This document shows positions 31,144-35,542 of a stretch of 35,542 nt of DNA, one piece after another. The position numbers were made by a program, and so were the translations under genes. The notes beneath the pieces are model-generated. The model made no database searches and was not told the origin of the DNA. It saw nothing but the letters and a program-made list of their open reading frames with translations. The DNA is from Fomitopsis serialis (taxonomy: Eukaryota; Basidiomycota; Agaricomycetes; Polyporales; Fomitopsidaceae). Each line of letters starts with the position of its first letter. The stretch's first letter is position 1. The DNA is taken from positions 1 to 35,542 of the forward strand of contig NW_025955359.1 of assembly GCF_022376445.1 (NCBI RefSeq), written 5' to 3'.

Positions 31144-34100
31144 TTATGGGCGTTGCTTCGTGCCATGCAAGGACGGACGCGCAGGAGGCAACACCATGCT
31201 CTCCCACTCGTCCGAATCCGGAGGAGGAAGATCCAACACCGCCTGACGGGCAAGCTGCGTTGAAGGCTGTACGTCTTCTGGATGTTGCGTAGAAATGTTC
31301 CTTGGAGGGGAAGCGGGCGTTGCGGGCGGTGTTAGGGTCATTGAACTCATTGCCCTGGTCAGATTGCTTTCCGGCCCCATGAGCCGACCTCCGAGGCTCA
31401 AAAACAAAGCGCGAAATACTCACTGAATCTCGCGCTTGCGCATATTGACCCAATCTTTACACGTATCCCTAAATTGTGTTAAAATGGCTGCGAAGTCGTT
31501 ATAGAACTGGGTTGTACACGTGAGTCATGGGCATGATTATACAGCGATTATCTCAAACTAACCTTCAGACCCTCGTCAAGATTTCGTGTGATCTCCTTGT
31601 ACTTGTGATACGCGAGATCCAAGGACTGCAAGGCATGTTCGCGCTCCTTGACACTTGTATCTTCTCTGCGAGACTGTATGAACATCTCGTTCCGCTCCTG
31701 ACATGGACCATCATTAAGCGAGCGTGAGCATGGAGTCAAGTCGAGAGGGATGACCTTGATCTGCTGCAGAAGCGACTCCTGTCCGCGCGCCGTCTCTTCC
31801 ACACCGACGCGGAACTTCTCATATTTTACAAGCTCTTCTTCCAGCACATCTTCGAATTTCGCCGGCTGAACTTCTACCCACTGTGCAATGGCATTAGCTG
31901 CTTTGATGATCCGAGGGCTGATATCCTCAGACTCCGCAAGACGAGTGGCACGCCTGACATGGTCTTCTCGTTTTCGCGTCACGTCATCCAGAGACTCGAG
32001 AAGCACCCGCAGAGCGCGCGCGTGTGTCTGCGTCGGATTGGCGCCGGACCTCGAGGATGGGGAAAGCGACACTGTTGATGATGGGATGGACGCCTCGAGC
32101 TGTGCCTGCCAGAAACAATTACGTGAATGCCGATCACTGGAATAAGCAGGGTCCTACCTCATCCCAGGTCAGTTCTACGATATTCTTCTCCCAATCATCC
32201 CACTTCTGCCTGACATGCCCGTCGCTTTCTGACGCCTGGTCCATAATATTCCGGTAGCGCTCGGCCTTCCCAATCAGCTCCATGTTGGCTTCGTGGGACG
32301 GGGGCCGATCCACACTCGTTTCAGCCCGGATGGTTTCGTCTTCATCCGCTTCTTGATCAAGGATATCCATGGCCTTTTGTTGGAATTACATCGTGTCATT
32401 GCCGTGTGGACCATGCTCCGACACACAGACGCACCTCATTCAGTATATCCATGTCTTGCTGTGCGAGCTTCCGGACATTGTCTACCGATGATTCAATCCT
32501 CGCCGGACCATCTTCCACTCTTACTTCTTCTGCCTTTTGCAACAGACTCGGGGCAGTCCTACTGGTCTCTCCAGCGCTTCCAGCGCTGCAGGGAGATTGA
32601 GCGACTCGAGGGTTCTATCGTTCGCACGAGTGTCAGCGACGAACGATCATGCACTACGGGTTCCCAGGAAGGGCTCGCTCACTTCGTGGCGAGGTCATCA
32701 AGCTGCTGAGCCCTATCTAGCACCTCATCTTTGATCCAGTTCTGCCGTCTGTCGTTGTATATGTCTGCGACACAGGTCGTATGATTAGCCGTTGACCGGC
32801 AGAACAAGCAACACAGGTCGTGTTCCTACCTATTGCAACCCTTGCGCCCCATCCGAGCAGCTCGGCAAAAATCACGCCGTCATCGCCGATGGCAGTCTTA
32901 GGGTCCGTCAATGCTGTGTGAACAGCAGGCTGGACCATAGACACGCCTTGTATTTGCGGCAAGGCTGATGCAGATGGCACGTCTTGGTGATAGATGAGGT
33001 CGTTATCACGCTCCGCGCGGGCGAAGTTCTTCTGAACTGTATCCCAAAGGGACTTCGGGCTATGTCAGTTGTCGCGCATGTCACAATATAGTCCCTGAGC
33101 TACCTTGATGTCCTGGAGGACGGCCGGCGAGACACCACCGCGGCGGGCGACATCATGGCCCTTCTTTGCCGCCGCTTGTGCTTCGGTGAGCCGTGCTATT
33201 TCATAGCCGTACCTGCATCGCGAATATTCAGGGTCTTCATCTCAGGACGGACTACTACGCCGACCTGCTGGCTTCTAGATCTTCCACGCTCTTCCTGTAG
33301 TATGCAGCGGCTTCGAAGTGTAATTGCTTTGTCTCAAGATGGGCCTGCCAGTGCTGATTGAGGCTACATTAACTCATATACTCAGTCCAATAGATATACG
33401 AAGGTCCGCACCGAAGGGAACATATGCCGGATGGATGGTGAGGCCCCTTTGATGGCCACGAGAGACTCTCCGTAGAGGGAGGAAACCTGTGTACGCGTCA
33501 GTGCAAGTTTTCCGACGACGATGATTTGGGTCATGACCTTCATGGACAATTTGGCGATGAGTCCGTTCTTGTAGTTGTCTGCGATGTCCGTGAGTCGCGG
33601 GTAGACATAGCCGAAAGCAAAGGCTGACCCATTACAGCCCTTTGCCACACGCATTCTTGTGCCTGCGCTAACATCAACAATTCTAGGCTTGTGACGAATG
33701 CTTCCGTAAGGTCCGCGGGCATGTCATCCTCAGCAACAGAGGCTCTCAGCTGGGATACCACAGACGAAGCCATATACTTCCAAGTCCCCGCGGCACTCTT
33801 TGAACTTCAGCGCGCCATCAACATCATAGTCACGCAGATCGGTTCACCTGATAGTATGCGATTGCCTGCTTGAGGCCCTGAGTTGTTGAGCGGTCCTCTG
33901 CAGCGGCCAATTGAGAGGCGAGGGCCCCGATATTGAACAAGACGCCAGCTCGTTCGAATAACAGATTCGACAGTGTAACTGGAAGCGCACTAGAGGCAAA
34001 CACTGGCGCATATGCTATTTCTAGCCCGATCTAGAAGGATTTGAATTTCAGAGTACAGAGTCAGTCACCCGGGAAAGACACTGACATCGGCTGGCAATTT

Positions 34101-34378
34101 CGTCATAATAAATACAAGCTGTGCGTGATAACTTGTCAAAGTCAATAATGTATGGGACGCGTCTCACGGACAACAACATACCTCAGTGACGGTTCCACTT
34201 TGCCGACGTGAACGACACCGCCGACGCCATCCTTGCGGAGGGTTTCCCAGCGGTTGATGTCCCATCGAAACGCGTCAGGGTGAGTATCTGTGTGGTTCTT
34301 GAATAGATACTCCCGGACGGCTTGTCGAATCTCTGCCGTATACGTCTTCTTGAAAGGAACAGACAACTGGTTTGGCAT
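31144..34378 (-). CDS. palA: PalA/Rim20 BRO1-domain protein (pH-response / ESCRT adaptor)
   Basis: ALIX-family scaffold; in fungi PalA/Rim20 binds the ESCRT-III protein Snf7/Vps32 and the PacC/Rim101 factor so that the latter is processed at alkaline pH. Sixteen exons from ATG 34378 to TAA 31144, about 801 aa: 34378-34182, 34131-34086, 34030-33848, 33797-33629, 33578-33538, 33486-33400, 33344-33265, 33212-33104, 33052-32830, 32764-32683, 32614-32435, 32373-32158, 32105-31755, 31697-31563, 31506-31424, 31366-31144. The BRO1 domain includes LSVPFKKTYTAEIRQAVREY, TLSNLLFERAGVLFNIGALA, LMLAQAQECVWQRAV and ETKQLHFEAAAYYRKS. The ALIX V-like coiled domain (RIESSVDNVRKLAQQDMDIL to FYNDFAAILTQFRDTCKDWV) precedes a Pro-rich tail. 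One base is missing in exon 11: the GGGG at 32550-32553 should be five, giving GLPPSLLQKAEEVR. Vacuolar BRO1 is the main alternative assignment. Confidence 0.87.
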
Positions 34379-35542
34379 TGCGAGTGACGTAGAACGGGCG
34401 AGCTCCTGATCCTGGCGTGACTTCTAGACTCCGAGCGGACAGCTGCACAGTGCAGGCCCTCTCGTCACTACTAGTTTTTGTGCGCTTGCACAAACTACTC
34501 AAGCAGTCAGCTTGTAGTACGTACTATATCTTCTGGGTCAGTTGTGGGTATAGTTGGTGAGACAAGTACTGGTTGGTGGCGAAGGAGCAGTGGTAAGGCG
34601 CGAATCGCGATGCTTCGGATGAATGACAGCCTGAGCCCAGTGAGGATGGCTTGCCATAGTCACGTGCCCGTGTTTCGAGCGCTCGCGCCCATCGCACTGA
34701 CTCGGATCGCAGCACTTTGCTCGGTCAATTGTGCCCATGATTCTCGGCTTCGACTTCTCCTATCCAGCTGCAGGCTGTCCATCGATACAATGGTGCATTC
34801 CACACGACGGTACTGCGTTGATCGCTCTCTAAGTCTGTAACTGAATCACTGCAGGATGTTAGACTGTTAGATGTCCCGGATCGGTGAGAAGCATTGCGCT
34901 CGAGCATCTATTCTTCGGAAAGAACGAACACCCGGGGCAAGGTGGAATCACTTCCATTCGTTGCCCAGGGACATTAGAGGATCACAGCCCACTAGTTAAC
35001 CACTGTGGTTCCGCCGGGATTGAATCACCGCAGTGCGACTTCAGGGCCTGAATGAAGGTGGAGTGTAACATCGTTCAAGGAAATGCATCTGCCGCATCAG
35101 TATGTTCAAAAGCTCTGCATGATCCGTATTCTACTGTTCTCACGGCGTCCCTCTGCTAGCCTCCGATAGCCGGCGTACGGAGCTTCACACGCGATTCTTA
35201 CGCGCCTCCCATGTTCAATGACGTTTGAGCGTGTCGATAATGGCTCCGTTGCCCTACTGGCCATAATGGTACTTCTCCGATAGCTGAATTTCACGCGAGT
35301 CAACCATAAACCTATCTATGGAAGTGGCGGCCCTATCTAAGTTCGTGGAAAGGACTTGGAGAACACAGACTCCGTTGTTTCCGGAATGGGACATCTCCTC
35401 GGCGTGCTATCCATCCTTGCGGATTACTCTCCGGCCTAGGTGTTACTCTCCCTTACACGGCAGGGCCACTCTTCCCGCGCTCAAACAGAATCATGACTCT
35501 GCGGTTTGATACGCGTCAGCTGCCTGGCTAGTATAAAGCTTA
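34379..35542. other. Terminal region without a recognised gene
   Basis: 1,164 bp upstream of the PalA gene, running to the window edge. The first few hundred bases should hold the PalA promoter. Open frames here are short and of unusual composition. A TATAAA at the extreme right (about 35,533) could belong to a gene beyond the window. No RNA gene or repeat was identified. Confidence 0.45.

Noticed and set aside
34411..34416. GCCAGG hexamer on the minus strand 33 bp before the PalA start, a possible PacC site
   Set aside because: The six-base degenerate motif is expected by chance at this density and there is no second copy nearby.
1..35542. tRNA genes, rRNA, CRISPR arrays and complete transposons
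   Set aside because: No A/B-box pairs in cloverleaf context, no spaced repeat arrays, and no terminal repeats flanking a transposase or reverse transcriptase frame were seen.

Overview
The window comes from a filamentous fungus, almost certainly an Agaricomycete basidiomycete and plausibly a polypore. Genes are dense, GC is moderately high, and nearly every gene is cut by introns of about 45-70 nt with GTRNGT-type donors and CAG/TAG/AAG acceptors. All gene models below are hand-spliced from reading frames and protein-family landmarks; none was checked by search or RNA data.

Layout. 1-7,067: conserved nuclear genes, namely the 3' part of a Rad13/XPG repair nuclease (+), complex I subunit NDUFB8 (-), a SAM-dependent methyltransferase (+), a PA2G4/Cdb4-like protein (+) and a 95-residue KEOPS subunit Pcc1 in three small exons (-). 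7,068-9,858: a 2.8 kb block with no gene I can support, containing a 36-bp tandem repeat. 9,859-22,030: a small secondary-metabolite locus with an intact 14-exon cytochrome P450, a degenerate acyltransferase (AT) fragment of a second polyketide synthase, and a complete 8-exon non-reducing PKS (SAT-KS-AT-PT-ACP-ACP-TE, about 2,117 aa). 22,031-34,378: conserved genes again, namely a Bqt4-like APSES/KilA-N protein with a C-terminal membrane anchor (-), 6-phosphofructokinase (-), a Wss1-like WLM metalloprotease (+), a DUF3421/DM9 protein (-) and a PalA/Rim20 BRO1-domain protein (-). 34,379-35,542: no gene recognised.

How it fits together. The PKS has the domain order of basidiomycete orsellinic-acid synthases, and the P450 beside it is the obvious tailoring candidate. 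The AT fragment between them shares both of its intron positions with the intact PKS but has lost its KS, the GQ region and the catalytic-His segment. It looks like the remains of a divergent tandem PKS paralogue.

A recurrent oddity: six otherwise conserved genes (Rad13, methyltransferase, Bqt4-like, PFK, DM9, PalA) each contain one or two single-base frame breaks, several at C/G or other homopolymers, whereas the PKS and P450 contain none. Assembly or sequencing errors are the simplest explanation, so those genes should not be called pseudogenes.
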